A model generated the notes under the pieces. It made no database searches. It was not told the origin of the DNA and saw only the letters and a program-made list of their open reading frames with translations. A program made the translations under genes and the position numbers. 64,000 nucleotides of DNA from Neorhizobium sp. UBA3556 (GTDB lineage: Bacteria; Pseudomonadota; Alphaproteobacteria; Rhizobiales; Rhizobiaceae), in the NCBI GenBank assembly GCA_002376235.1, contig DFNX01000003.1, positions 739,051 to 803,050 of the forward strand, read 5' to 3'. This document shows, one piece after another, positions 50,594-59,326 of this stretch; position 1 is the stretch's first letter, and every line of letters starts with the position of its first letter.

Positions 50594-53500
50594 ATGTCCA
50601 AGACACACTCCCTTGTCATCTGCACCATTGCAAATGACCGATTTATCGAAGGCGCGATCGCTTGGGCCAAGTCAGTCAAAAAGAACGCGTCAAATAGACA
50701 CGCCTTTGTACTGGACGGCGGCCTGAGTCGGGTAAATATTCTTGAGCTTGAAAAGATCGGGGTGGAAGTCATCAAGCCGGAGCGCGCGATTCCCTTTGAT
50801 CATCCACGGTTTGGGCCGGCATACGCATTGTTCGATATCGGCAAGATAGATGCCGACGTTGTGGTATATATGGACTGCGACACAATTTTGGTTGGATCTC
50901 TCTTCTATCTGGAGAAGATCGCTATGAATTACGACATCGTAGTCTCACCAGCCAACTCTCACTGGAAGATGGTGGCGCCCGACTATTTCCCGTCGGCTAA
51001 GGGCATTTTCGAGAATGCCACAACAGCCGCGCAGGAGTTTCTCGCTACCTCTAAAAGCAGTGTAGTTGATCGCTTGCCGCAAGCTCTCAACATTAACACA
51101 GGCGTCCTCTGCGTTAAGACCGAGTTCATGGAGCGGGTCACCGAAGTCGCATCGACATACGAGCCGCTCTTCCCCGAGCTGAAGAATCCAGATCAGGAAC
51201 TTTTAAGCCTCGTCCTCGCTGAAATGGACATAAAACCCGCCTTACTCGGTTGGGAATTCAATGCAACTTACATTCACGGCACAGCAGACAGCAAAGACGG
51301 ACGCCTCAAAAAGCTTTCAACGGTCGAAATGGAGGCTATAGATCTTCAGGTCTCTGAAAAAGAGGTCCGTGCCTATCGAGCACCTCGCGGCAAGCTGCGA
51401 GCCGTCGACAAGAAAATTGAGATCGTCCACTACATTACTTCAGACAAGCCTTGGCAGGATGGTAATGGCATCCGGCCAGAAGCAAGAGATCTGTGGCGGC
51501 GATATCGTAATCTGTCGACTGAACACCTCATGCGCCCTACCGTCTCGATAATTGTCGTTGCCTACAATATCGAGAATTTCATCGAGCAATGCCTCTACAG
51601 CTGTGTGTTTAAAGGCTTTTCCAATTATGAGGTAATTGTCGTCGAAAATAAATCGACGGATCGTACCCTAGAAGCAGTGAAACGCGTTCAGCGTCAGTAT
51701 CCCGAGTTGATTAAAATAGTCGAGAACGAGAAGAATTACGGCCTCGGGGTCGGGCGAAACATTGGTCTAGACCATGCCACCGGCCACCATATTCTGTTTA
51801 TCGACGGCGATGATTGGTTTGCGCCCAACACATTCGAGCGATTGGGGCAGGTCATATCCAGGCACAATCCCGAAGTATGCCTTTTCAATCATGCCCGCAT
51901 TTTCGAGACCGCATATGCTGCGCCCAACAAATTGAGCAAGTTTCTATGGGAAGGCTGGCGTCCGCACGGCTTCCACCGCGGCGCCGTCATGGCTAACCTC
52001 GGGGTAGCGTGGAACAAGCTCTACAAAAGAAGCTTCATCGATAATCACGGGCTGCGGTTTGGCGAAGGCTTCTATGAAGATATCGACTGGAACTTCTCTG
52101 TCTTGCTCCTTAGTGATCGATATTATGTCATTCCAGATGTCCTAACGAATTATCGCCAGAGATCTGGCTCAATTACTAGATCTGCGGACCCACGGCATTT
52201 CGATATCCTCTCGCAATACCGCCGCGTCATGGCAATCTTGAAGACGCACCCGGATAAGCTGAAAATTTATGGCAACGACGTTTATAAGTATGCCCGTGGC
52301 CAGATTCTTAACGTCATCCACGATGGCAACCGGCTTCCCAAAGGCGATGAGCGGCATTTCTTGCGTCAAGCTAGCAGACTGCTAGCTGATTTCCGGAAAT
52401 TAACTGGAAGGAAAAGCAAGAACTTTCGTGAAAGCGTGGCAGCCACCGGAAACTCAAAGCTTTATCTGCTGACCCACCGGTTCATCCGCTCGTTTGCGCC
52501 CTACGAGAAGCGCATCGTAAGGCAGTATCGGGAGACAAAAAGAGTTGTCGACCGGCACTACCGTCTATGGCGCTTCAAAGCCATGGTGTATGCCTATCAG
52601 AAGTTCCTCACACGTCTTCCTATACAGGAGAACAAGGTTCTTTTTGAAGCATACTGGGGTGGCAAGATGGATTGCAATCCCTACGCCTTGTCTAAGGGCT
52701 TGGCTGAGACAGCACAATTCGAGTGCGTCTGGTCTCTCAAAGATCCGTCTACCGCACGGCGCACCCATAAATTCGATGTGGTCAAGCGAGACAGTTGGGG
52801 CTACTGGAAAGCTATCGCAACCTCAAAATATTTCGTCTCCAACGTGAACTTTGGTGAGGGCATCATCAAACGCCCCGGTCAGGTGCATCTCCAAACTTGG
52901 CACGGTACCCCCATCAAGACGATGGGCTTGGACATCCGTGCACGGCGCCCCAAGGAGATGAATTGGAAGACGTTCGCAGACAAGTGCAAACGCTGGGATT
53001 TTGCTATCTCCTCGAATGAGCACTCTACCTACGTATGGAGAAGATCGGCACCTTTCAACTACAAGATGATTGAGACCGGCTATCCAAGGAACGACATCTT
53101 CTTCAAAGAAACGGCCGAGATTCAAAGGCGGGTCCGGGAAGAACTTGGTATTCCCGAAGGCAAAAAGGTTGCGATGTATGTTCCCACGTTCCGAGACGAG
53201 GAGAAGAAGACTAACACCGTCTCGAAATCTCCGTTCGATGCCGACAAGGTCCAGCAAGCCCTTGGTGAAGACTGGGTTCTGCTGATGAGAGCACATCACT
53301 TTTCGAAAGCTCGAACAAAATCGAAGAAGGATGAAGCGATTATCGATGTATCCGATCTTCCTGACTTCAATGAGCTATCACTTATCGCAGACCTGCTTAT
53401 TACCGACTACAGTTCGGCCATGTTCGATTTCGGCTGCCGGATGAAGCCCATCGTCTTGTTCACTTACGACTATGATAAGTATGTAGCGGATCGCGGTGTT

Positions 53501-53734
53501 TATTTCGACATCCGCGACGAGGCTCCCGGGCCTGTTGTTGAAACGATGCTGGAACTCGAAGACTGCCTTCGTGAAAAGACATTCGACACCGATGAGCACA
53601 GGCAGCGGCTTACGGTTTTTAATGCCAAATTCTGCTACCTCGACGACGGGCACGCTACGGATAGGGTCATGGAAGAGGTATTTGGTTATGAACCCACTAC
53701 CTCCATCAACACGACTGGCAAAGCGGCGGCATGA
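50594..53734 (+). CDS. Trimodular GT8-like / GT2 / TagF-like polymer synthase (1046 aa)
   Basis: Three catalytic modules in one chain. Residues 1-310: GT8-like, DxD in DADVVVYMDCDTILVG, then ALNINTGVLCVK and EIVHYITSDKPW. Residues 315-560: GT2, SIIVVAYNIENFIEQCLYSC, VENKSTDRTLEAVKRV and ILFIDGDDWFAPNTFE. Residues about 665-1035: CDP-glycerol glycerophosphotransferase, KVLFEAYWGGKMDCNPYAL, GQVHLQTWHGTPIKTMG, GYPRNDIFF, MRAHHFSKAR and LITDYSSAMFDFGCRMKPIV. Probably alternates sugar and glycerol-phosphate addition. Confidence 0.92.
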   Translation: MSKTHSLVICTIANDRFIEGAIAWAKSVKKNASNRHAFVLDGGLSRVNILELEKIGVEVIKPERAIPFDHPRFGPAYALFDIGKIDADVVVYMDCDTILVGSLFYLEKIAMNYDIVVSPANSHWKMVAPDYFPSAKGIFENATTAAQEFLATSKSSVVDRLPQALNINTGVLCVKTEFMERVTEVASTYEPLFPELKNPDQELLSLVLAEMDIKPALLGWEFNATYIHGTADSKDGRLKKLSTVEMEAIDLQVSEKEVRAYRAPRGKLRAVDKKIEIVHYITSDKPWQDGNGIRPEARDLWRRYRNLSTEHLMRPTVSIIVVAYNIENFIEQCLYSCVFKGFSNYEVIVVENKSTDRTLEAVKRVQRQYPELIKIVENEKNYGLGVGRNIGLDHATGHHILFIDGDDWFAPNTFERLGQVISRHNPEVCLFNHARIFETAYAAPNKLSKFLWEGWRPHGFHRGAVMANLGVAWNKLYKRSFIDNHGLRFGEGFYEDIDWNFSVLLLSDRYYVIPDVLTNYRQRSGSITRSADPRHFDILSQYRRVMAILKTHPDKLKIYGNDVYKYARGQILNVIHDGNRLPKGDERHFLRQASRLLADFRKLTGRKSKNFRESVAATGNSKLYLLTHRFIRSFAPYEKRIVRQYRETKRVVDRHYRLWRFKAMVYAYQKFLTRLPIQENKVLFEAYWGGKMDCNPYALSKGLAETAQFECVWSLKDPSTARRTHKFDVVKRDSWGYWKAIATSKYFVSNVNFGEGIIKRPGQVHLQTWHGTPIKTMGLDIRARRPKEMNWKTFADKCKRWDFAISSNEHSTYVWRRSAPFNYKMIETGYPRNDIFFKETAEIQRRVREELGIPEGKKVAMYVPTFRDEEKKTNTVSKSPFDADKVQQALGEDWVLLMRAHHFSKARTKSKKDEAIIDVSDLPDFNELSLIADLLITDYSSAMFDFGCRMKPIVLFTYDYDKYVADRGVYFDIRDEAPGPVVETMLELEDCLREKTFDTDEHRQRLTVFNAKFCYLDDGHATDRVMEEVFGYEPTTSINTTGKAAA

Positions 53735-53769
53735 TCTAGCCTTTCGATCTCCGCCGCAGATTCGCGACG

Positions 53770-54090
53770 ATGGGTGTCAAAGAACTTAATCGCCTTCTAG
53801 AAGACGAAATGTCTGAGGGAAGCTTGCAGCCGGTAAACGTCGGCTGCGTTAAGGTGCACCTTAGCCACTTTCATCGACTGGGTTACGGAGCCAAATGTGA
53901 TCAAGTAGTTATCGCCAGTATTCTGCGCTCGGCTTTGAGTTTTGCAAAAGACCACGGGGCGCAGACGCCCCGTGAGGTTTTCTCGACGCTGCGGGGCGAC
54001 CGCTGCCTCACGATGTATGGACAAGAAAACAAGCCTACTGGACATTCGCCTGGCCAAACATCGCAGGCTCCGATCAGACAGTCAGGGTAA
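53770..54090 (+). CDS. Hypothetical protein (106 aa), uncertain
   Basis: The frame is protein-like at the start (MGVKELNRLLEDEMSEGSLQ, then HFHRLGYGAKCDQVVIASIL) but has no Shine-Dalgarno. It contains the strong hairpin at 53953-53974, which would be unusual inside a gene. No family recognised. Confidence 0.3.
   Translation: MGVKELNRLLEDEMSEGSLQPVNVGCVKVHLSHFHRLGYGAKCDQVVIASILRSALSFAKDHGAQTPREVFSTLRGDRCLTMYGQENKPTGHSPGQTSQAPIRQSG
53953..53974 (+). terminator. GC-rich hairpin, possible terminator of the long synthase gene
   Basis: CACGGGGCG-CAGA-CGCCCCGTG is a perfect 9-bp stem with a 4-base loop, followed by AGGTTTTCTC. It lies 220 bp after the 1046-aa gene. The T-run is weak, so termination is probable rather than certain. 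Confidence 0.5.
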
Positions 54091-54610
54091 CTGCGAGTTC
54101 GTTCATGTAATTGTTCCGAATGCGATTCCATCCTTTTAGAGGCCCATTGCTAAGAGGAGGGCGAAGTTCCGCTGCGTGAAGCGTCACTTGTCGAGTGGTT
54201 CGAAGGTATCTAGCATAGACGTCGGCCCGCGAACGAAGAAGACCTGTCTTTTCTGTGTTGCGCTTATGCAAGAGGAAGCGCCCCTATAGTCGCGTTAAAG
54301 CTCTGCTTTGAGAGCCGCTAAGTACAGGTTACTAAACTGGATGCCTCTCGCGACATCTGCAATCACTAGCGTACGAACAGGTCGGCGTAGGTAACCCCGC
54401 AATTGATTCGAATTTGACTTGGATTAAGGACACGTATTCGCGTTTTGGGGACCGAACGCGCACTATGGCGCGCCGACCATTTGGTAAGCGACATTTCATT
54501 CTCCTGTCACATACTCAAGATATCTTCAGTTTAATTTCCAATCTCAACTGCTCTGTCCGCTTGTGTGATAAAACTGTGTTTTTGAGGTTACAGGGACTAT
54601 TGGTTAGTTG
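54091..54610. other. Intergenic stretch of 520 bases
   Basis: No supported gene. CTCTCGCGACA at about 54346-54356 matches the right arm of the leader modules at 23467 and 28841, but no matching left arm is present. The last 150 bases are AT-rich and probably carry the promoter of the KpsC-like gene. Confidence 0.4.
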
Positions 54611-55732
54611 ATGCCCGCGATTTCTCGTAAAGACACAGGTCCGGTTGATCGCGTGAAAACGATCTTTCGCCGACTGAAGCGATACGGATCGAGTGCCGTA
54701 CGCTCGAAAAAGCCGCCGATCTTCATATTTGGTTTCAGCGGCTGGAAAACATTCATTAAGGATTGGTTCCCCAACCATACCGTTGTTATTGCGCCTGCCA
54801 AATTAACGCGTGACGAATTTGAGCGGAAATGGAAACGAAAAATCAGTCGCGACAATCGGAGCTTTGTACTTAGCTGGCAATATAAAGGCCCGCCCCAGAT
54901 CAAAGAGTTTTGTAGAGCCCACAATATACCCTTCCGATACGTGGAAGACGGTTTCATTCGGTCACTGGAACTTGGCGCACTCCATACCTCGCCGATGTCA
55001 CTCGCCTTCGACAGTCGTGACATGTATTTTGTAGCGGACTCCCCCACAGATTTGGAAGACATACTTCAAAATTACGATTTCGACGCCGATCATTTGCTAA
55101 TTGAGCGGGCGCGTAAAGCGATACACCGACTGGTAGATGCAGGAATAAGCAAATACAACTCTGCAAAGAGAGTTGATATTAAGACAATCTATGGACCAAA
55201 ATGCTCGGATAGAATTCTAGTGATCGGTCAGGTTGAAAGAGATGCGTCCATCGCTTTCGGCTGCGATAGACCCTTCACGAACAACGATCTAGTCAGGATG
55301 GCCAGGTCTGAGAACCCCGATGCTCAGATCATTTATAAGCCCCATCCGGAAGTGCTGCGTGGTGTAGCACCGACAGGGTCAAATCCTGACGACGTGCGAG
55401 ACATCGCTCAAATCATTGAGGAAAATGTGAGCCTTGCTGACAGCTTCCAAACAATCGATCATGTTTACACCATCACCTCATTGTCCGGGTTCGAAGCACT
55501 TCTCCGGGGGATCAGGGTTACAACCGTTGGCTGTCCCTTCTACTCAGGCTGGGGCCTCACGGATGATCGGCAGAAAAACGATCGACGAGAACGTGCGCTG
55601 ACACTAGAGCAGCTATTTGCCGGCGCATATATTCTTTACCCAAAGTATTTCGACCCGGAACATAAGCATTATGTTGAGATTGAGGATGTTCTTTCAATCC
55701 TCGTGCGGAAGAGCGAGAAGGCTATCTCTTAG
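54611..55732 (+). CDS. KpsC/LipA-like capsule biosynthesis protein (373 aa)
   Basis: A single capsule-synthesis domain of the KpsC type. IFIFGFSGWKTFIKDWFP opens it, then the diagnostic FRYVEDGFIRSLELGALHTS, DRILVIGQVERDASIAFG, AQIIYKPHPEVLRGVAP and CPFYSGWGLTDDRQKNDRRE. KpsC-type domains are retaining beta-Kdo transferases that start group 2 capsule linkers. Start is the ATG at 54611, just inside a TTG at 54608. Last gene of the polysaccharide locus. Confidence 0.9.
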   Translation: MPAISRKDTGPVDRVKTIFRRLKRYGSSAVRSKKPPIFIFGFSGWKTFIKDWFPNHTVVIAPAKLTRDEFERKWKRKISRDNRSFVLSWQYKGPPQIKEFCRAHNIPFRYVEDGFIRSLELGALHTSPMSLAFDSRDMYFVADSPTDLEDILQNYDFDADHLLIERARKAIHRLVDAGISKYNSAKRVDIKTIYGPKCSDRILVIGQVERDASIAFGCDRPFTNNDLVRMARSENPDAQIIYKPHPEVLRGVAPTGSNPDDVRDIAQIIEENVSLADSFQTIDHVYTITSLSGFEALLRGIRVTTVGCPFYSGWGLTDDRQKNDRRERALTLEQLFAGAYILYPKYFDPEHKHYVEIEDVLSILVRKSEKAIS

Positions 55733-55970
55733 GGATACGCCCCACGATCTGGAGCGGCAGTCATTCCGCCGCTTCCTGAGTTCAAGCACTAAGCTCGAAA
55801 ACCAGATTTCCCGAGCGGTAGGTTTTTCTCTTGCTCTAAAGGCTGACGCCGCGGACGGTAGTTTGGCGGGATGGCTGCATGCCCTCTTGCACAGGCGTTG
55901 GGTAGCCAATGTAGCGATAAGTAGCAATAGTAGATGAGTACGTGATACCACACTATCCTGGTCGCATGGT

Positions 55971-56729
55971 CTAAGATGCCCTGATATAGTCGCCCTCCTG
56001 GGGACGTTCGGCGATAAAATCGCGGCGACGGTTGAAAAACGCGATCCAGTTCCGCGCCATCGCGCTCGCTTCATTCGGTGGCCAATAGCTAGGCAAGGCG
56101 TAGCCATGCTTCCCATCTTTCACAACGCGGATGCAGAACATTTCCATCGGCGGAAAGCCATGACGACGGAGCCATCTGCACCACTGCTCGATCTGCTTCG
56201 TCCTAGTCTCGGCAACGAAAACGAGCGGGATGGCTGGCCGCGTCTTGACGCGCGGCGGGGCGTCCTCGCGCGGGTTAGGTTTATATATTTTTTCTTTCTC
56301 TGGGTTTGGTGGACATATCTGTCCCCCTTCACCGGACACATCTGACCTCCTTGCCGGACGATTTTGACCGCTTTCGCCTGGGTAAAGGGTGACAACTTTG
56401 TCCGTGTTTTCGCGGGCGTCCGATGCGCGTAAAATCGATGCCACAGAGGGACGATATTCCGTGTTGTGCCCGATGCCATTTCCGCGCCGGATCTCGAACC
56501 AGCCACTGGTCTCAAGGTCACGGATAGCTCGCTGAATGGTCTTGACGCTCTTGCCGGTCGCGTCGGCAATCGTTTGATAGGACGGCCACGCCTTCTCGGT
56601 GTGGCCGTTCAAATGCGTGGTGATAATATAGAGCGCCACGGACCGTGCATTGTCGCTTAAATACTTGTCGCAGCTCAGCTGCTGAAGCCATTGGAGCTTC
56701 ACATCCCGGAATGGCCGCGGCCCGCTCAT
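55971..56729 (-). CDS. Helix-turn-helix replication/regulatory protein (252 aa)
   Basis: From ATG 56729, MSGPRPFRDVKLQWLQQLSC. The winged-helix region KAWPSYQTIADATGKSVKTI and QRAIRDLETSGWFEI has the HTH_36 pattern of phage/plasmid initiator-like proteins. A Pro/Lys-rich linker (residues 130-180) and a C-terminal helical part (TKQIEQWCRWLRRHGFPPME) follow. Such genes are typical of small rhizobial integrative elements, near the att end opposite the integrase. It lies 200 bp inside the right att site. Confidence 0.75.
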   Translation of the reverse strand: MSGPRPFRDVKLQWLQQLSCDKYLSDNARSVALYIITTHLNGHTEKAWPSYQTIADATGKSVKTIQRAIRDLETSGWFEIRRGNGIGHNTEYRPSVASILRASDARENTDKVVTLYPGESGQNRPARRSDVSGEGGQICPPNPEKEKIYKPNPREDAPPRVKTRPAIPLVFVAETRTKQIEQWCRWLRRHGFPPMEMFCIRVVKDGKHGYALPSYWPPNEASAMARNWIAFFNRRRDFIAERPQEGDYIRAS

Positions 56730-56926
56730 GCGTGCCTCCCCGAGCCTTGACCGCAAAGGCAGTCGAGTGGCCTGAATAACCGTTTCAGAAAAATCAAAAA
56801 GGGAGGGACTGTCGGCACCACACAAAGGCAATCGGCCTTTGACAAAATCGGACTAAACCATTGATTTCGTGTGAGCCGCTTGACAGCATTTTTAGGGCAA
56901 GCGATTGAAATCATACCGACCGCACT

Positions 56927-56978
56927 GGATTGAAAATCCGCGTGTCGGTGGTTCAAATCCGCCTCCGGGCACCATTTT
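56927..56978 (+). repeat. attR: 52-bp copy of the tRNA-Phe 3' part
   Basis: Exact copy of 7425-7476. It starts at GGATTGAAAATCC; the preceding bases (CGCACT) do not continue the tRNA, so this is a 3' fragment left by integration. Together with attL it brackets about 49.5 kb. DNA to its right is again mobile-element-like, suggesting tandem elements at one tRNA. Confidence 0.95.
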
Positions 56979-57137
56979 TATTTAGAAATATCAATATGAT
57001 GTTGTGCGATCTAGTATTAGGCGTTTCGGTGCCGGATACGCTTGGGTGTCATTCTGGGTGTCAAGTTCATCTCTTATCGTGCAGTGGGATGGTGCTCACC
57101 TATTCAATTATTGGCCCTTCCCTTAGATAAATAGACC

Positions 57138-57713
57138 TCATGCGGCTCTGTTTCTGAAGCGCTTACTCGCTCCAACGACATTCATCCTCATCTGGATGAC
57201 GTCCTTGGTGACATTCCACTCGTCGGATAAGCTGGCTAGAGTGTGGTGGCCGCATTGAAGCAGTTGATAAGCGTGCATGGCTGCTTGATCTGAAACCAAT
57301 AGGGTCGGGCCCAGCCACTCCGCTTCATTCTCGATTTCCGCAATGAAGTCACGCTTTCCTGTTTCGTCAAACGGGGCTGTCGGCGGATGCCCCATAAGGA
57401 CGTGAGCAAGTTCATGCGCAAGATTTGATGCCTGCCGCTTCATCGGATGCGCGTCGTTGTTGATTACAAACGCCTTTATTCCGTCATAACAAACCGTAGC
57501 TGAAAACTCGTCCCTACCGGTGCCGGCATTTAGATATTGGCGCTCTTTGCAATCCGGCAGCTGACTCAAATTTATGATTGGAACGCACAGGTGTTCTGCA
57601 AGCTTCCAGGGACAAAGTGGCGCATTGAGATCAACGCCCATTTCAGCGCGCAATTCGGCAGCAAATCGGCTTGCTTCGGCCTTGAAGCCATATCGAAATT
57701 TCTTATTGGCCAC
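57138..57713 (-). CDS. ImmA/IrrE-family metallo-endopeptidase
   Basis: 191 residues; SNLAHELAHVLMGHPP carries the HExxH zinc motif (HELAH) and IAEIENEAEWLGPTLLV the downstream Glu, typical of ImmA/IrrE. ImmA cleaves a partner phage repressor to induce an element. GTG start with GAGG upstream. It lies 7 bp after the XRE gene in one operon, the standard repressor-antirepressor pair. Confidence 0.92.
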   Translation of the reverse strand: MANKKFRYGFKAEASRFAAELRAEMGVDLNAPLCPWKLAEHLCVPIINLSQLPDCKERQYLNAGTGRDEFSATVCYDGIKAFVINNDAHPMKRQASNLAHELAHVLMGHPPTAPFDETGKRDFIAEIENEAEWLGPTLLVSDQAAMHAYQLLQCGHHTLASLSDEWNVTKDVIQMRMNVVGASKRFRNRAA

Positions 57714-57720
57714 TTTCTTA

Positions 57721-58068
57721 TTACCTCATACGAAAACGCTCATACGCTGACTGGATCATAACCTCGATGGCAGCAGCACCCTCGGGACTTATGTTTTTGT
57801 CCGCCCTTAGATGAGCAAGTATTTGAGCCAGAGGTTCAGGCTTAACCTCATTGTCATCATGAGCGATAAAATCATCTGCCTTTAGACCCGACCAACGACA
57901 TAATGCCGCCAAGGTGTCTACGTCTGGCCTCTTGCCTTGAGCTATACGAGTCAGCGTGGATGCACTGACCTTGGCTTGTTCAGCTACCTTTTTCCAAGTC
58001 AGGTCTTTGGCTTGCCGTTGTCCGTCCAGCGCTTTGTAGAACGATTCTCCCAAAAATGGTCTGTCCAT
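57721..58068 (-). CDS. XRE-family repressor partner of ImmA
   Basis: 115 residues. The HTH reads LTWKKVAEQAKVSASTLTRI and AQGKRPDVDTLAALCRWSGL. The C-terminal helical part (PEPLAQILAHLRADKNISPE) may dimerise or be the ImmA target. Operator-like palindromes lie right upstream (58115-58134). Controls itself and probably the divergent genes at 58167. Confidence 0.9.
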   Translation of the reverse strand: MDRPFLGESFYKALDGQRQAKDLTWKKVAEQAKVSASTLTRIAQGKRPDVDTLAALCRWSGLKADDFIAHDDNEVKPEPLAQILAHLRADKNISPEGAAAIEVMIQSAYERFRMR

Positions 58069-58114
58069 GTGATTTCACTCTTGCAATTGATGTTCACATT
58101 CGCAATATATAGGT

Positions 58115-58134
58115 CGATTGCGATCTTGCAATCG
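58115..58134. promoter_or_regulatory. Operator-like inverted repeat of the XRE repressor
   Basis: CGATTGC-GATCTT-GCAATCG, perfect 7-bp arms. Related half-sites TTGCAATTG (58081) and TTCGCAA (58100 and 58142) surround it. It lies in the 100-bp divergent promoter region between the repressor and the DUF2188 gene, as expected for a lambda-type switch. Confidence 0.7.
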
Positions 58135-58166
58135 ATACTCTAGTTCGCAACAGCGAGGAAGACCGT

Positions 58167-58391
58167 ATGTCTAATAAAAATCAGTATGTCGTCAGAAATG
58201 GCGATGGTTGGGGCGTTCGAGGAGAGGGCAATAGCCGTCTCACCAAGAGCTTCGACACGCAACGCGAAGCAATTCAGTATGGACGCGGGATTGCCCGCAA
58301 TCAGGAAGCAGAGCTTCGTATTCAAGGCCAGGATGGAAAGTTCCGCGAAGCTTGGAGCTACGGCAACGATCCCTATCCACCGAAGGGCTGA
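58167..58391 (+). CDS. DUF2188 domain protein (74 aa)
   Basis: NQYVVRNGDGWGVRGEGNSR, SFDTQREAIQYGRGIARNQ and ELRIQGQDGKFREAWSYGND fit the small DUF2188 family (beta-hairpin, helix, beta-hairpin), common on mobile elements and with no known function. Good GAGGAAGA Shine-Dalgarno. Next gene follows after 3 bp. Confidence 0.88.
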   Translation: MSNKNQYVVRNGDGWGVRGEGNSRLTKSFDTQREAIQYGRGIARNQEAELRIQGQDGKFREAWSYGNDPYPPKG

Positions 58392-58394
58392 AAG

Positions 58395-58604
58395 ATGATC
58401 AAGATGAAGTTCAACGGAAGAACATTCACTAACGGACGCTCCCTAGCTGATGCCATGGTTCGAGATATAAACCAGAAAATCGAACGTAATCTGCGTCAAG
58501 CGGCGACTTCATCTGGCGTGCAGATGAAAAAGACCGGCAAGGGGTTCGAATTCGAAGGCAGCCCCGAAAACATCAACCGCCTCCAAAAGCAATTGGGAAA
58601 ATGA
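58395..58604 (+). CDS. Hypothetical protein (69 aa) in operon with DUF2188
   Basis: MIKMKFNGRTFTNGRSLADA followed by a basic helix and KKTGKGFEFEGSPENINRLQ. Alpha/beta, basic, no named family. It begins 3 bp after the DUF2188 stop and is likely co-translated with it. A short hairpin (GCGCGGC...GCCGCGC) at about 58638-58662 follows and may be the terminator. Confidence 0.65.
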   Translation: MIKMKFNGRTFTNGRSLADAMVRDINQKIERNLRQAATSSGVQMKKTGKGFEFEGSPENINRLQKQLGK

Positions 58605-58682
58605 TGGGCTATCAAACGCTCATCGCTCACAAAAATAGCGCGGCTTGTTAGTGGCCGCGCTATTTCATTGATGGTGGACAAG

Positions 58683-58898
58683 TCACTTGCCCATAAATAA
58701 CCCTCTTACTTCCTTCTCGCTTGCGGATCCCTTCAGCCATTGCCACGGAGCGCGGGGCTTATGGGACTTCGCCAGTTCAGGATGAACCTTCTGATCCCGA
58801 ACTGCATCGCGCAAACGTTCGCGTGCCTCTTTCGGGTCGATCTTCAATTCGGCGCATAGCGCCTTGAGGGTGATAATCTCGGGTACCTTGTCGGTCAT
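58683..58898 (-). CDS. Hypothetical protein (71 aa), helix-turn-helix-like start
   Basis: MTDKVPEIITLKALCAELKI then DPKEARERLRDAVRDQKVHP, and the ending PWQWLKGSASEKEVRGLF. The N-terminal part resembles a short HTH. Clear GGAG before the ATG. Common type in rhizobia; function unknown. Confidence 0.65.
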   Translation of the reverse strand: MTDKVPEIITLKALCAELKIDPKEARERLRDAVRDQKVHPELAKSHKPRAPWQWLKGSASEKEVRGLFMGK

Positions 58899-58975
58899 AG
58901 TCGTCTCCTTCGGTTCAAGACGATCTATCTATTAAGATGACCACAAGTGGCGCGTCAGGGAAATTCCCGTGATCG

Positions 58976-59224
58976 CTATATCTTCTCGATTTCAGCAAGT
59001 AGCTCGGTGAGCAATGTCACAGGCTCAGCGTCCATCGCTGTCACCAGCAATGCAAACTCAACAACATCGATACGCCGCTCAGCACCTTCAACCTTTGCCA
59101 CATACGACTGTGGTTTACCGAGCCGGTCAGCGACCTGCTGCTGCGTCAACCGCGCTCGACGGCGAGTTTCGATGAGAAGATCGACAAGACGCTGATACTG
59201 GGGAGTGTGGGTGGTTTTGGTCAC
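58976..59224 (-). CDS. XRE-family transcriptional regulator (82 aa)
   Basis: RLVDLLIETRRRARLTQQQV, ADRLGKPQSYVAKVEGAERR and IDVVEFALLVTAMDAEPVTL form a complete Cro/C1 HTH domain. GTG start. The C-terminus ends in a short Leu/Glu helix. Divergent from the gene at 59327; the gap holds ATTATCCC/GGGATAAT strings (around 59276-59297) that could be its operator. Confidence 0.88.
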   Translation of the reverse strand: MTKTTHTPQYQRLVDLLIETRRRARLTQQQVADRLGKPQSYVAKVEGAERRIDVVEFALLVTAMDAEPVTLLTELLAEIEKI

Positions 59225-59326
59225 GCGCTCCGACGTCCAAAGAATTTCGGAGCAGGCGGAGTAATCCCGATTTAGAATTATCCCAGTACGGGATAATGTG
59301 CTGCAGGACCTTCTGGGAGTGCAGCA

